NCBI GenBank assembly: GCA_020719945.1
Contig: DYPL01000017.1
Span: forward strand, 1 to 45,531
Source of the DNA: Turneriella parva
Lineage (GTDB): Bacteria; Spirochaetota; Leptospiria; Turneriellales; Turneriellaceae
Length of the DNA: 45,531 bases
Direction: 5' to 3'
Shown in pieces: positions 31,179 to 40,435 of this stretch. The notes under the pieces are model-generated. The model was given only the letters and a program-made list of their open reading frames with translations, searched no databases and was not told the origin of the DNA. Made by a program: the position numbers and the translations under genes. How positions within the stretch are numbered: the first letter of the stretch is position 1; the number at the start of each line of letters is the position of its first letter.

Positions 31179-32438
31179 ATGAAAGAAAGAGTATTAATTG
31201 CAGAAGATGACGATATATCATTTTCAATATTACAGCGCATTCTGGAAAATGAGTCTTACGAAGTGATTCGTGCGAGGAATGGCTACGAGGCAATTAACCT
31301 CCTCAAACCCAATCATTTTCCCATTATGCTGTTAGACCTCAACATGCCGGAAATTTCCGGGTACCAAGTTTTAGAAGAAACGCGCCGCATGGAAACGCCG
31401 CCCGTGGTCATTATCCAGACTTCGGACAACGACATACAGAGCATTATCCGCAATATGAGGGCAGGCGCATTTGATTATATCTTAAAACCGGTGAACCCGG
31501 AGGAACTTGTATTCAAGGCTGGAAGAGCCATGGAAGTCTTCCACATACGCGCTCTGAAAAATCATCTGCATACAGACTCCCTCGAAGAATCTGCACGCAA
31601 GGCCGATGCGCATGCGGCTCCCCAAAAACTGTCTCTCAAGAATCTGCATCGTTACACCAAAACTCTCTTTGAATCGCTTCAGACAAATTTTAACCAGGGG
31701 GCGGGAATCGGAATGCTCATTTCTCTGGTTTCCCTGCTCATGATGCAGGCCAAAAAAGAGGGGAGCAATTATGTGGTACCTGCGGAAACCATGGATCTGA
31801 TTTTGCAGAATGCAAGCATGGCAGAGAAAGCCCTGAACCGCATAAACGAACTTCATTTTTTGCAGGACCGGGATCTCGAAGTTGTGCCTTTCTCGCGGGA
31901 ACAGGTTCACAAAATGCTTCAGGAAATTATTGCATCCGTTGAGCCCTTTGGTAAAATCAAGAATCATCGCATCCATCTCGCTGACAACGACGTATTTTTT
32001 GACAAAGGAGAATTGAGATTAAACCGGTCCCTGTTCAGCCAGGCTCTTCAGGAAATTCTCATCAACGCGTTTAAATTTTCTCTCGAAAATACGGACGTTT
32101 ACGTCATTTATGGAGCCATGGACAAAATCCTGAGCCTGTCCATTCTGAACTCTCCGCATTCGAAAGATCTACGGCAAAGTGGCTTTGTCAATGATCTCAA
32201 CCAAATCATCTTTGAACCGTTCTTCCGCGAAGAAAAAGCAGTCGATGAAAGATTTGCGACTCTCGATTACGGCCTTGGCCTCACATACGCCAAAGTGATC
32301 ATTGAACGCCACGGTGGCACCATTTCTGCGTCTTCGGTGCAGGACGACAGAATATCACCGGAGCAGCTCGTGAGCATAGATATTGAGCTCCCGCTGATAG
32401 CAAGCGAAGAGAGAGACGATTCAGTAATGCGGTTTTAG
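31179..32438 (+). CDS. Response regulator fused to a histidine-kinase-like ATPase
   Basis: 419 residues. An N-terminal receiver domain (about 1-120) has acidic pair EDDD at 9-12, phospho-acceptor Asp53 (LLDLNMP) and Lys103 (ILKPV). The middle (about 140-235) is helical, like a dimerisation domain, but the expected H-E/D box is replaced around FNQGAGIGMLISL, so a phospho-acceptor His is not evident. The C-terminal ATPase has the N box LQEILINAFKFS and the G box LDYGLGLTYAKVIIERHGG. ATG 31179 has AGGAG upstream. It may signal without phosphotransfer from its own kinase part; partners unknown. Confidence 0.87.
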   Translation: MKERVLIAEDDDISFSILQRILENESYEVIRARNGYEAINLLKPNHFPIMLLDLNMPEISGYQVLEETRRMETPPVVIIQTSDNDIQSIIRNMRAGAFDYILKPVNPEELVFKAGRAMEVFHIRALKNHLHTDSLEESARKADAHAAPQKLSLKNLHRYTKTLFESLQTNFNQGAGIGMLISLVSLLMMQAKKEGSNYVVPAETMDLILQNASMAEKALNRINELHFLQDRDLEVVPFSREQVHKMLQEIIASVEPFGKIKNHRIHLADNDVFFDKGELRLNRSLFSQALQEILINAFKFSLENTDVYVIYGAMDKILSLSILNSPHSKDLRQSGFVNDLNQIIFEPFFREEKAVDERFATLDYGLGLTYAKVIIERHGGTISASSVQDDRISPEQLVSIDIELPLIASEERDDSVMRF

Positions 32439-32443
32439 GGAAA

Positions 32444-32454
32444 GCCCTTCGGGC
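32444..32454. terminator. Short convergent hairpin
   Basis: GCCC TTC GGGC follows the regulator stop by five bases, with no T tract on the plus strand and TTT after it on the minus strand. It could end messages from birA on the other strand. Weak. Confidence 0.3.
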
Positions 32455-32505
32455 GGATTATTGTTGCTTTAAAAACAGCAAATAGCCAAAGAAAAGTTCG
32501 TTCTG

Positions 32506-33258
32506 TTAAACTAAATTTAGACTGTAATCAAAACTGCACTCGTCGCCGACGGAAACAACAGAACCATCTTTTTTTTGCAGAACAATATTTCCAACAGAAG
32601 ACAGTCCCTGTATTTCTGCTTCAAAAACATTGCCCACGAGAGGGTGCACTGTAACGCGCCTGTGCGGGGAAAACTCTGCGAATGCGTCCAGCACTTCTCG
32701 GGGCAATTCTTCCCGGACAGCCCCCGATTGAATTTTCTCCAGGAATAACTGCAAATCGGTAACGAGCGAGTGCAACAAAACCTCTCTGTCCGTCTCTGCT
32801 CCGGAGATTTGGAGAAGAGACGCATGCTCCACAGAATTGGAATTCACGTTAATGCCAAGCCCAATCAGAACAATCGCAGCCTCCGGAGATTCGGATAAAA
32901 TGCCTCCAAGTTTTTTTCCACCCCAATACAAATCATTCGGATACTTTATCCACACTTCCAAAAAGCCCATAGAGCGCAGCGTTTTCACAGCGCTCACGCC
33001 CGCGAGAATAGAATACAGCGGGGGGCTAAACCATGCAGGGACAGACAGCGTGAATGTTACATCTAATCCTGGTTTTGCCTGCCAGCTGCGGCCCTTTCTG
33101 CCCCTGCCCGCAGTCTGCTCGTCTGCCCAAATTACGGTAAAGGGCTCCCGATAGAGATCTGGCCTCGCTTTCAGGTAAGCATTTGTGGAATCAATAGACT
33201 TGAAAAAGTGAATCCGTCCGGGATTATGTCCTATCATGAAGGTCAATCTGTCTTTCAT
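32506..33258 (-). CDS. birA: Biotin-protein ligase
   Basis: About 250 residues from ATG 33258; ATG 33303 or 33237 are alternatives. DSTNAYL, the biotin loop GRGRKGRSW, KYPNDLYWGGKKLGGIL and IGLGINVN are the family motifs. It attaches biotin to acetyl-CoA carboxylase and similar enzymes via biotinyl-AMP. The N-terminal DNA-binding domain of repressor-type BirA is absent, so it is a class I ligase without regulatory role. Divergent from the gamma carbonic anhydrase gene. Confidence 0.92.
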   Translation of the reverse strand: MKDRLTFMIGHNPGRIHFFKSIDSTNAYLKARPDLYREPFTVIWADEQTAGRGRKGRSWQAKPGLDVTFTLSVPAWFSPPLYSILAGVSAVKTLRSMGFLEVWIKYPNDLYWGGKKLGGILSESPEAAIVLIGLGINVNSNSVEHASLLQISGAETDREVLLHSLVTDLQLFLEKIQSGAVREELPREVLDAFAEFSPHRRVTVHPLVGNVFEAEIQGLSSVGNIVLQKKDGSVVSVGDECSFDYSLNLV

Positions 33259-33329
33259 TGCCCGGGAGGCAAACGGTTTAAGGGGGGTTGCCCCCTTCTC
33301 CATTTTGCAGAAGCAAAAGGGCTCAACCT

Positions 33330-33854
33330 ATGATTTATAACCTCGGCGAAAAAAAAGTCAAAATAGCCACGTCGGCCTTTCTGGCCCCCTCGGCTGATAT
33401 TGTCGGAGACGTAGAAATAGGCGAAGACTCCTCCATCTGGTTTAATGTAACTATTCGCGGCGATGGCAACTTTGTCCGCATTGGAAACCGTACCAATATA
33501 CAGGATAACTGCGTGGTTCACATAACCACAAATCGTTTCCCTGCCCTCATAGGCAATGGTGTAACCATTGGACACAGCGCAATCATCCATGCGGCAGAAC
33601 TCAAAGATTTTTCCTTTGTGGGAATGGGCGCTATTGTGCTCGATGGAGCCACTGTTAGCGAATTTGGATTTGTCGCCGCAGGCGCAGTCGTACCCATGGG
33701 ATTTATAGTGCCCACCAAAACTCTCGTAGCAGGAGTACCTGCCCGTGTAATCCGCGAACTCCGAGAGGAAGAAATTGAAATGATTCGAAACAGCGCAGAC
33801 TCTTATGTCCGCAATGGGCAGGAATATAAAGCCTCCCTGAACTCAGCCTCCTGA
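33330..33854 (+). CDS. Gamma carbonic anhydrase family protein
   Basis: 174 residues. Left-handed beta-helix hexapeptide repeats run through the protein. RGDGNFVRIGNRTNIQDNCVVH and TIGHSAIIHAAEL give the metal-binding His residues expected in gamma carbonic anhydrases (one in VVHI, two in GHSAIIHA). The activity is often unproven in this family. Helical C-terminus. An upstream GC hairpin (33280-33297, AAGGGGG paired with CCCCCTT) lies between it and birA and may affect either gene. Three bases separate it from the next gene. Confidence 0.85.
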   Translation: MIYNLGEKKVKIATSAFLAPSADIVGDVEIGEDSSIWFNVTIRGDGNFVRIGNRTNIQDNCVVHITTNRFPALIGNGVTIGHSAIIHAAELKDFSFVGMGAIVLDGATVSEFGFVAAGAVVPMGFIVPTKTLVAGVPARVIRELREEEIEMIRNSADSYVRNGQEYKASLNSAS

Positions 33855-33856
33855 CC

Positions 33857-35110
33857 ATGGATATTGTACTCATTGTATTTTTGATTTCCTTGCTGCTTTC
33901 TGCTTTCTTTTCCGGCACAGAATCTGCGCTTTTTTCGATAGAACAGGAAAAGCTCAAAACTCTGAAGCACAGAAACTGGGCAAACAAAAACAGAATTCAT
34001 TTTATTCAAACTGTATTATCCCATCCAGAGGCAACCCTGTCCATGCTTCTGATCAGCAACCTTTCCGTAAACATGGTAATATCCTATACCGGTAGCACCG
34101 TTATGGAAAATGTTTCTCAATACTTGGGTATACAGTCAGAACTGTTGTCTCTGGCCATTATTACTGTGGTGCTATTAATATTTGGCGAAATTGTTCCCAA
34201 AGTGATTGCTGTGCAGGTTTCGGAGCGATGGGCCCACTTTGCTACACCGTTTCTCTCTCTGTGGTTTAAGCTGGTTCACTATTTTGCTCTGCCGGTTTCC
34301 ATGATAGCAAACCAGGTAAACAAACTGGTGCCAGATACAAACGGAAAGTTAGGAGAGAACGAACTGATGCAGGCCATTGAAATTGCAGAAAAGTTTGGCA
34401 TCTTAAAAGCAAAAGAGAAAGTGCATCTGAATCGTGCGGTAGCCTTTTTTCACGATACTGCGTATTCTGCCATGAATCCCAAAAGCGAGCTGCTGCTGTT
34501 ACCTAGCGATATTACTCCGCTGCGCGCCAAAAAAGCGTTTCTCGAAAAAAAACACTGCACCTATGCCATTCTCTATAACAAGAGAGACCATTCCGATTAC
34601 GGGTATATCCTGCCACGACATCTCTGGCCGGCGCTCGTCAAAAAACAAAAATCCTTGCGCAACAGAGTTTTTGAAGTGCTCCAGTTTCCCGAGACAATGC
34701 CCCTGCGCGAGGTAATGCACATTTTTGTCCAAACGGGAAAAGAAGTGGGTATTGTACTCGATGAATCTGGCATGTTCATTGGCTCACTGACACTTCGCGA
34801 TGTACTCGAAAAAATTCTCGGAGAATTTACCAGAAACCAGTTCCAGGAACAAAATCCAGACGGTGGAATTGTTAAGCTCAAAAAAGGACATTTTCTGATT
34901 CGTGGCAATATCAGTATTGATGAATTTGCAGAATACTTTGGAAAGCGAATAGAAACAGAAGAAGCAGAAACTATAGCAGGGTTTTTACTTGAAAAACTCG
35001 ATGGGTTTCCGCGAGCCGACACCGTTCTGCGTTTCAGAAACTGGGAGTTTTACGATTACAAGATTTCCTCTCATAGAATTGAAGAAGTTAAAATGAGAAT
35101 AACCAAATGA
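33857..35110 (+). CDS. DUF21/CBS-domain membrane protein (CorC/HlyC-like), first copy
   Basis: 417 residues. An N-terminal DUF21 (CNNM) domain with about four helices opens with FFSGTESALFSIEQEKL. A CBS-pair region (about 210-320) and a C-terminal CorC/HlyC domain (GHFLIRGNISIDEFAEYFG) follow. Related proteins handle magnesium or cobalt export. The CBS part here is less well conserved than in the second copy. It overlaps that copy by four bases (ATGA), a tandem pair that may form a heteromer. Confidence 0.88.
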   Translation: MDIVLIVFLISLLLSAFFSGTESALFSIEQEKLKTLKHRNWANKNRIHFIQTVLSHPEATLSMLLISNLSVNMVISYTGSTVMENVSQYLGIQSELLSLAIITVVLLIFGEIVPKVIAVQVSERWAHFATPFLSLWFKLVHYFALPVSMIANQVNKLVPDTNGKLGENELMQAIEIAEKFGILKAKEKVHLNRAVAFFHDTAYSAMNPKSELLLLPSDITPLRAKKAFLEKKHCTYAILYNKRDHSDYGYILPRHLWPALVKKQKSLRNRVFEVLQFPETMPLREVMHIFVQTGKEVGIVLDESGMFIGSLTLRDVLEKILGEFTRNQFQEQNPDGGIVKLKKGHFLIRGNISIDEFAEYFGKRIETEEAETIAGFLLEKLDGFPRADTVLRFRNWEFYDYKISSHRIEEVKMRITK

Positions 35111-36297
35111 ACGACTTCCTGATTATTTTTATTATGCTGATTTTTTCGGCTTTTTTCTCGGGAGTAGAAACAGGCGTCCTGAGCCTTTCTCCTCTGAACA
35201 TTGTTCGCGGAAAACAAAGCATTCTCGTGTGGTTGTACAGACGCAGAGAAATGCTCATTGTTACCATGCTGGTCGGCAACAATATCACCATTGTCAGCTC
35301 TACCATGGCTCTTCAAAATATATTGAGTAAGAATCAGGACATCTGGACCACAATTGGCGGGTTTACCATCCAGCTCATTGTATTCTTTCTGCTTGCAGAA
35401 GCCCTGCCCAAGGCGGTTTTCCGAAGGGGTGGAATTATTTTTCTGGGCTATGTCTATCCGCTCATTCTGTTTTTTTATTATCTGTTTAAACCCGTCTCTC
35501 TGTTCTTTTTTTACTTCACCACAATTCTGGTACGCCTTTTTCCATCCCGCACGGCGCTCAGCCGCGATGAAGTAATTGGATTTATTGGCTCCAACTTTGT
35601 GGGAGACAGCCAGCCAATTATGGAGGGCTTTTTACTTCTGGAAAAGACGAGAGCCAGGGAAATCATGACTCCCCTGCCAGAATTCATCTCTTTTGATAAA
35701 GACGAAACTATTTCGGACATTACAAGAATTATCGACAAGGCTAATTACAGCCGGTATCCGGTATACGAAGAAAGAGGAGACAATATAATTGGCTATGTCA
35801 ATGTGCGCGATTTTCTGGAAGTGCCTCCTTCTACAAAACTATCGCAGATACTGCACCCCGCTTCGTTTATGCCCGAGACGCTTTCGGCAGAAAAAGTGCG
35901 GCGCAGAATGCAGGAAGACAAACTCCCGATTCTTTTTACGGTCAATGAATATGGGTCCGTGGTTGGCCTGATTACATTTGAAAATATTGCAGAAGAGCTT
36001 ACAGGGGATATTGTAGCCCACGACCAGAGCCACGAAGAAGAGGATATAAAGCATCTCGGCAACAGAGGCTACCGCCTTGGCGGAAATCTGGATATTGACG
36101 ACTTTAACGATTACTTTGGATTTACGATCGAAAAAGATGGCTACGAAACCATTACGGGATATTTGACACAATTGACGGGGCGCATTCCCCAAAAGGGTGA
36201 AACCGTATCTGCTCCTGCTGGCGAATTTTATATTGCGGAAGCCGACCCAAAAACAATTAATACAATAATTTACAAAAAGCACAAAGTCGGCGAATAA
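35107..36297 (+). CDS. DUF21/CBS-domain membrane protein (CorC/HlyC-like), second copy
   Basis: 396 residues. DUF21 start FFSGVETGVLSLSPLNIVRG with about four helices, then a clear CBS pair: REIMTPLPEFISFDKDETI, YSRYPVYEERGDNIIGYVNVRDF and LPILFTVNEYGSVVGLITFENIAEEL. The C-terminal CorC/HlyC domain is GYRLGGNLDIDDFNDYFG. Paralogue of the preceding gene. The arrangement suggests two subunits of one membrane metal-transport complex; ion specificity is not readable. Confidence 0.9.
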   Translation: MNDFLIIFIMLIFSAFFSGVETGVLSLSPLNIVRGKQSILVWLYRRREMLIVTMLVGNNITIVSSTMALQNILSKNQDIWTTIGGFTIQLIVFFLLAEALPKAVFRRGGIIFLGYVYPLILFFYYLFKPVSLFFFYFTTILVRLFPSRTALSRDEVIGFIGSNFVGDSQPIMEGFLLLEKTRAREIMTPLPEFISFDKDETISDITRIIDKANYSRYPVYEERGDNIIGYVNVRDFLEVPPSTKLSQILHPASFMPETLSAEKVRRRMQEDKLPILFTVNEYGSVVGLITFENIAEELTGDIVAHDQSHEEEDIKHLGNRGYRLGGNLDIDDFNDYFGFTIEKDGYETITGYLTQLTGRIPQKGETVSAPAGEFYIAEADPKTINTIIYKKHKVGE

Positions 36298-36322
36298 ACA
36301 AAGCAGAATACGGCAATACAGA

Positions 36323-37144
36323 CTATCTGGCAATGGCAAAATCGCGCAGCCAGACCTGCAATTGCTGGTTAATTTTGGCCGCGTTCTCCTCGGTAACCAT
36401 TTTTCTGTTGAATACATTAAAACTGATACCGAGCTCGTTTCTTTCTAAAAAAACGCGCGTGACAAAACCAAAATGAAGGGCAAACATAAAACGCTCAATC
36501 TCCAGCGTAAAACCAACGGGATCTTTCAGATGAAAGTGCTTATAATCGTCGCGCACCTCCAGAGACAAACCAACACCGTTAAGGCTTATATCTTTTACAA
36601 AGCCCTGCACATTTTTGATTTCCTTAAAGCGGTGACTATATAACCGAATAGGATACTTTTTGTCTTCCATCAGCTCCAGGCGCAAATATTTGCGGCGCAA
36701 CTTTGGATCGTTGCGAAACAGAATTTTAATGATCTGGTGCATGGTGGCTACCACTTCCGATTTTACATCAATATTTTTTTCCAGATACGGTATATCGGCC
36801 ATGCGGAATGTTCTGGCAATTTCAGTATCCAGCATTGTCGTATGCACCAGAGCACGGCCCGGATGATGAGCGCGAATATAGTCCGCATATTTGGCAGCGA
36901 GAACTTTCGCAGACTGATTCTTTTGCATGCGGTTTTTAGCGACAATCTGATCAAAATTGTACAAAAAGGCAGAGTCGACTGCGTCCTCTGGCAAAGCCTG
37001 ATGCAGCAATTCTGACGGCAGACGACGAATCTGCACATCTGCCAGCAGCAATTCAATCCTTTCTTTTACAGAAAGAATATCTGAAGGCATATCAATCCAG
37101 TACATTTTTTTGGGAGAAATGCGGAAGTCCACTTCCCTTGCCAT
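36323..37144 (-). CDS. PilZ-domain protein
   Basis: 273 residues from ATG 37144, which has CGGAGG eight bases upstream; the frame opens at 37183. The N-terminal half (1-165) is not recognised. The C-terminal PilZ domain has RRKYLRLEL with the RxxxR element and KDISLNGVGLSL with D-x-S-x-x-G, both required for c-di-GMP binding in the family. Probably a c-di-GMP effector controlling motility or envelope functions. Confidence 0.82.
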   Translation of the reverse strand: MAREVDFRISPKKMYWIDMPSDILSVKERIELLLADVQIRRLPSELLHQALPEDAVDSAFLYNFDQIVAKNRMQKNQSAKVLAAKYADYIRAHHPGRALVHTTMLDTEIARTFRMADIPYLEKNIDVKSEVVATMHQIIKILFRNDPKLRRKYLRLELMEDKKYPIRLYSHRFKEIKNVQGFVKDISLNGVGLSLEVRDDYKHFHLKDPVGFTLEIERFMFALHFGFVTRVFLERNELGISFNVFNRKMVTEENAAKINQQLQVWLRDFAIAR

Positions 37145-37226
37145 ACGGTCTTCCTCCGGAGTGTGGAACAATTTGTAACCCACTTTTCTTTTGTAACCTT
37201 TGAAAAAGTCCCTCCGTGAACCAGAA

Positions 37227-37280
37227 GTAAACTCTGAACGCGAAGCGAGCCGTAGGCAAACTTTTTCAAACCTTACTTAA
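37227..37280. repeat. Dispersed palindromic repeat (CTCTG family), copy 3
   Basis: Starts GTAAACTCTGAACGCGAAGC and ends CCTTACTTAA. It is flanked on the left by TTTGAAAAAG (37199-37208), which pairs with CTTTTTCAAA at 37261-37270 within the copy. It lies between the Fur-family and PilZ genes. Confidence 0.6.
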
Positions 37281-37285
37281 GTAAT

Positions 37286-37753
37286 TTAAACGGGCTTTTT
37301 TCGGTTGCGGCAATTTCTGCACAGGCCGTAAACGCTAAGTGAATGTTTAACCATAGTGAATTTTTTTTCTTCGGCAACTCTGTGAAGCTCCGCCATGAGC
37401 CCAGCGTCAGAGAATTCTTCAATGCTTCCGCACTCTGTACAAATCATATGATCGTGAGTGGGGTGACCTGGCGTATGTTCGTAATATTTTGTCTCTTTTC
37501 CAAAATTATGCTCTATTACAAGAGCAAGATCGAAAAGCATCTGCACGACGCGATATGTAGTCGCGGGCGATATTTTTTCGCCATTTTTGCGAAAATCTTC
37601 TATAATGTCATCTACCGTAAAATGTCCGTGGTTGTTAAAAATCCAGCGGGCAATGCGCTCACGGGGGGCTGTAAATTTTAATCCCTCGCGCTGCATTCGC
37701 TCGTACAGCAATGCCATATCCGATTCTACGGTTGTCTTTTTACCCGTCCACAT
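37286..37753 (-). CDS. Fur-family metalloregulator
   Basis: 155 residues. An N-terminal winged helix (FTAPRERIARWIF to ATTYRVVQMLFDLALV) is followed by the metal-binding dimer part HPTHDHMICTECGSIEEF. Two CxxC pairs, CTEC and CRNC near the end, form a structural zinc site. The family senses iron, zinc or peroxide and represses genes; which one cannot be told. Start at 37753 overlaps the methyltransferase stop, so they are coupled. Confidence 0.9.
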   Translation of the reverse strand: MWTGKKTTVESDMALLYERMQREGLKFTAPRERIARWIFNNHGHFTVDDIIEDFRKNGEKISPATTYRVVQMLFDLALVIEHNFGKETKYYEHTPGHPTHDHMICTECGSIEEFSDAGLMAELHRVAEEKKFTMVKHSLSVYGLCRNCRNRKKPV

Positions 37754-38651
37754 AGTTGGATTTATATGCGTATAAAACGTAAGAGGACGTCAAGGGTTTT
37801 CCGTTCTTTCTGATTTTTGATTTTAGATGGTACCAGGTAATCCGGAATATTCCAGACAGAACTGAAAGCAGATTGCGCCCATGCGCATACTTTCGCAGTT
37901 TTGCCCACAGAGAAAAATCAACGGGAAAATACTCCCGGAAAGAAGAAAATCCAGACTGGCTAAGCAGTTGCTTTAAACCCGTATTCGTATAATATACCAG
38001 ATGGCCTGGCAAAAAATAATGATAGTTCAATCCCTGTTGCTCTGCCTGCAGGCCGATAAAATTGGCTGTCTGTACCACGAGAAGCCCGCCGGGTTTAAGG
38101 AGCCTTGCGGCCTCTGCAAATACGCTGCGGGGATTCGCGAGATGTTCTGCAACTTCTATCATGGTAATCACAGAAAAAGAGCCCTCTTCAAAAGGTTGCT
38201 CCACCGGAAGATCTTCTAGGCTTCCACGATAGAGCCTTGCGGGAAATTTTTTGGGCGGAAAAGCGGCAATCCATTCTATACCTTTTTCTATGGCATGGGT
38301 GCTTACATCGAGGCCGTACGATTCAAAGCGGGAAGACGCACAATAGACCAATCCACCAAAAGAACAACCAACATCCAGAAACTTCCCGGACAGGGCATGT
38401 GCAGAGATTGTGGCAAGGCGCGAACAATAGACGTGCTTAAAACCCCGGTACTGCTCTCTCTCGTCTATATAAGAAAACTCTGCTTTTCCAGAGTAGTATT
38501 CTTCCTCATAGTATTCGTTCGGATTATGCGGAACGGGATTACGGAAACGACTACCACAATGGGAACAAATCCAGATATCAAAAGCGGGTTCAAAGCGATC
38601 AATAGTGCCGAGATATGAGGTTTGCGAATGGCCGCAAACCGGACAATTCAT
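37740..38651 (-). CDS. Class I SAM-dependent methyltransferase with N-terminal zinc ribbon
   Basis: 303 residues. CPVCGHS and CSHCGS at the N-terminus look like a zinc ribbon. The methyltransferase core has FLDVGCSFGGLVYCASSRF (motif I), the SVITMIEVAEHLANPRSVFAEAARLLKPGGLLVVQTANF segment and a HYFLPGHLVYYTNTGLKQLL region, as in Methyltransf_23 proteins. Substrate unknown; relatives act on sugars or lipids of surface polymers. It overlaps a second methyltransferase gene by four bases and the Fur gene by 14. Confidence 0.85.
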   Translation of the reverse strand: MNCPVCGHSQTSYLGTIDRFEPAFDIWICSHCGSRFRNPVPHNPNEYYEEEYYSGKAEFSYIDEREQYRGFKHVYCSRLATISAHALSGKFLDVGCSFGGLVYCASSRFESYGLDVSTHAIEKGIEWIAAFPPKKFPARLYRGSLEDLPVEQPFEEGSFSVITMIEVAEHLANPRSVFAEAARLLKPGGLLVVQTANFIGLQAEQQGLNYHYFLPGHLVYYTNTGLKQLLSQSGFSSFREYFPVDFSLWAKLRKYAHGRNLLSVLSGIFRITWYHLKSKIRKNGKPLTSSYVLYAYKSNYVDG

Positions 38652-39253
38652 TTTGTAACCTCTGCCATGTGATGGGCAATCAGGGCTTCTTCTCCGAGAG
38701 GCTGGCGGGCTAAAAAGCCATATTGAAAATCGCGAAAATTTCCGAGAAGACCGACAAGCTCTTCCCGGCTGTACAGATGAGATTTACCGCCGGCGAGATC
38801 TCCTCCGTATTGCACCTGCGAAAGATGAGTATCCTGATCGGAGCGAAGGGTAAAGAAAAACTTTCCGCCGGGTTTCAAAATCCGATACACCTCTTCCGTG
38901 GCAGCTTGCGCCTGTTCCCGGGTGAGATAATGGAGCACTCCCCACATTAAAACAATATTGAATGTATTGTCCTTAAATGGCATGGCAAATACCTGTCCCT
39001 GGACAACGCCCTGCTTTTCAGAAAGAGCAGTATAAGCGTAATCGAGACCTATGCAGGAAAAGCCAAGGCTGCGAATATAATCGAGATGGCGGCCAGAGCC
39101 AGATCCTGCATCGAGCACCATAAAATCAGGCGGCAAAAGGTTTTCCCTGCGAAAACGGGAAAACCAGCGAACTACGTTTTCATCGGGGATAGAGAGAACA
39201 GAGCGCGCGCGCAAATAATGCGACTCCCAAGCTTTCCGGTTTTCTTTGTCCAT
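38648..39253 (-). CDS. Class I SAM-dependent methyltransferase
   Basis: 201 residues. MVLDAGSGSGRHLDYIRSLG is motif I, with GLDYAYTALSEKQG and VLMWGVLHYLTREQAQAATEEVYRILKPGGKFFFTL as later motifs of Methyltransf_11/25-type enzymes. Substrate unknown. First of two linked methyltransferases that may act in the same pathway. Three bases separate it from the M23 peptidase gene upstream. Confidence 0.87.
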   Translation of the reverse strand: MDKENRKAWESHYLRARSVLSIPDENVVRWFSRFRRENLLPPDFMVLDAGSGSGRHLDYIRSLGFSCIGLDYAYTALSEKQGVVQGQVFAMPFKDNTFNIVLMWGVLHYLTREQAQAATEEVYRILKPGGKFFFTLRSDQDTHLSQVQYGGDLAGGKSHLYSREELVGLLGNFRDFQYGFLARQPLGEEALIAHHMAEVTK

Positions 39254-39256
39254 GAA

Positions 39257-40315
39257 TTATGTGTTGGTCAGGAACGGAAGGGGATCAATAGGTCTGCCGC
39301 CATAACGAACCTCATAATGGAGATGCGGCCCTGTAGTGCGCCCCGTGTTCCCTACGCGACCAATCATTTGTCCTTTGTAAACATATTGGCCAGAACTTAC
39401 AGTAACGCTGCTCATGTGGCCATAAAGAGTAAGGTACCCAAACTTGTGGTTAATGCGAACATGCAGGCCATACCCGCCGGCGTATGAAGCCGTTTCAATA
39501 TACCCATCGGCGGCGGCATAAATGGGCGTGCCAATTCTGTCGGCGAGGTCTACGCCAGCGTGAAAATCGCGAGTATAACCAAAGGGAGAAACGCGAGGGC
39601 CAAAGAAAGAGGTAAAGTGTCCACCCTTGACGACCCAGCCATAAGGAAGTGACTGCTGAACCTGCTCTCTCTGCTGTAAAAATCCGGAAACGCTGCGAAT
39701 GGAAGAAATCGTCTGGCGAATATCGAGATGAAGCTTTTTGTACTGGATGACCTCGGAGCCATAACGAAAATCGGCATCGAGCTCTTTGTAGGGATCTTCG
39801 GGATCTAACACAGCATTGGTCTTCGCGCGCTCCTCGAGAATGCCCTGGATGGCAAGGCTCTCCGCAGCTATCTCTCTTTGAGCAATTTCAGCGAGAACTC
39901 TGTCTTCCAGAAATACCTTGTCGCTGTTTTGAGCAAATTGAAGTTTCGCGTTGGTAGATTCCAGAATTTTTTTTACGCGCTGGTTATACTGGTACAGCTC
40001 GTGGTACTTGGACAAATACTGCTCGCGCTCGTTAAGAGTGGCTTCGCTAAGGGATGTAAGTTCTGTCACCTCTCCCCGCATGGTTTGCTGGAGTCCCATG
40101 GACAACACGGACGAAAAGATTAGAAAAACAAAAATAAATATGGAGAAGAAAATAGTAAATTTACTGAGCTGAAAGTTGATGATTTCGGAGTCGTTGTGGG
40201 GAATCACCATGAGGGTAAGCTTTTCGCTCCCTTTCTTCATGATTCTGTGGACAAAGCGATTCCACTTTCCCTGCCATTCGCTCATACGCCGTTTTCTGAT
40301 TCCTGCGCTTATCAT
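39257..40315 (-). CDS. M23-family metallopeptidase, membrane anchored
   Basis: 352 residues; ATG 40285 is an alternative start. One transmembrane helix (about 51-75) is followed by a long coiled-coil region (80-150). The peptidase core has FHAGVDLADRIGTPIYAAADG (H-x-x-x-D), GYGLHVRINHKFGYLTLYGHMS and GPHLHYEVRY (HxH), the M23 zinc site. It probably cuts peptidoglycan cross-links or activates other hydrolases; the coiled coil resembles EnvC/NlpD-type divisional activators. It heads the methyltransferase group. Confidence 0.92.
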   Translation of the reverse strand: MISAGIRKRRMSEWQGKWNRFVHRIMKKGSEKLTLMVIPHNDSEIINFQLSKFTIFFSIFIFVFLIFSSVLSMGLQQTMRGEVTELTSLSEATLNEREQYLSKYHELYQYNQRVKKILESTNAKLQFAQNSDKVFLEDRVLAEIAQREIAAESLAIQGILEERAKTNAVLDPEDPYKELDADFRYGSEVIQYKKLHLDIRQTISSIRSVSGFLQQREQVQQSLPYGWVVKGGHFTSFFGPRVSPFGYTRDFHAGVDLADRIGTPIYAAADGYIETASYAGGYGLHVRINHKFGYLTLYGHMSSVTVSSGQYVYKGQMIGRVGNTGRTTGPHLHYEVRYGGRPIDPLPFLTNT

Positions 40316-40370
40316 GTCAACTACATTATCGGCGCATCCACTCGTAGTGTTGACTGCGTTGTGTTTTCTA

Positions 40371-40410
40371 TGTAGCCTCTGTTCGCGCAGCGGCGCGGGC
40401 AGAGGCGGCT
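40371..40410. repeat. Dispersed repeat (CTCTG family), copy 4
   Basis: TGTAGCCTCTGTTCGCGCAG begins the copy, and GCCTCTG pairs with CAGAGGC to form a hairpin. It shares CTCTGTTCGCG with the copy at 3240. It lies between the M23 and WG-repeat genes. Confidence 0.55.
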
Positions 40411-40435
40411 GAATTTAGCATTGATTTGCTACATT

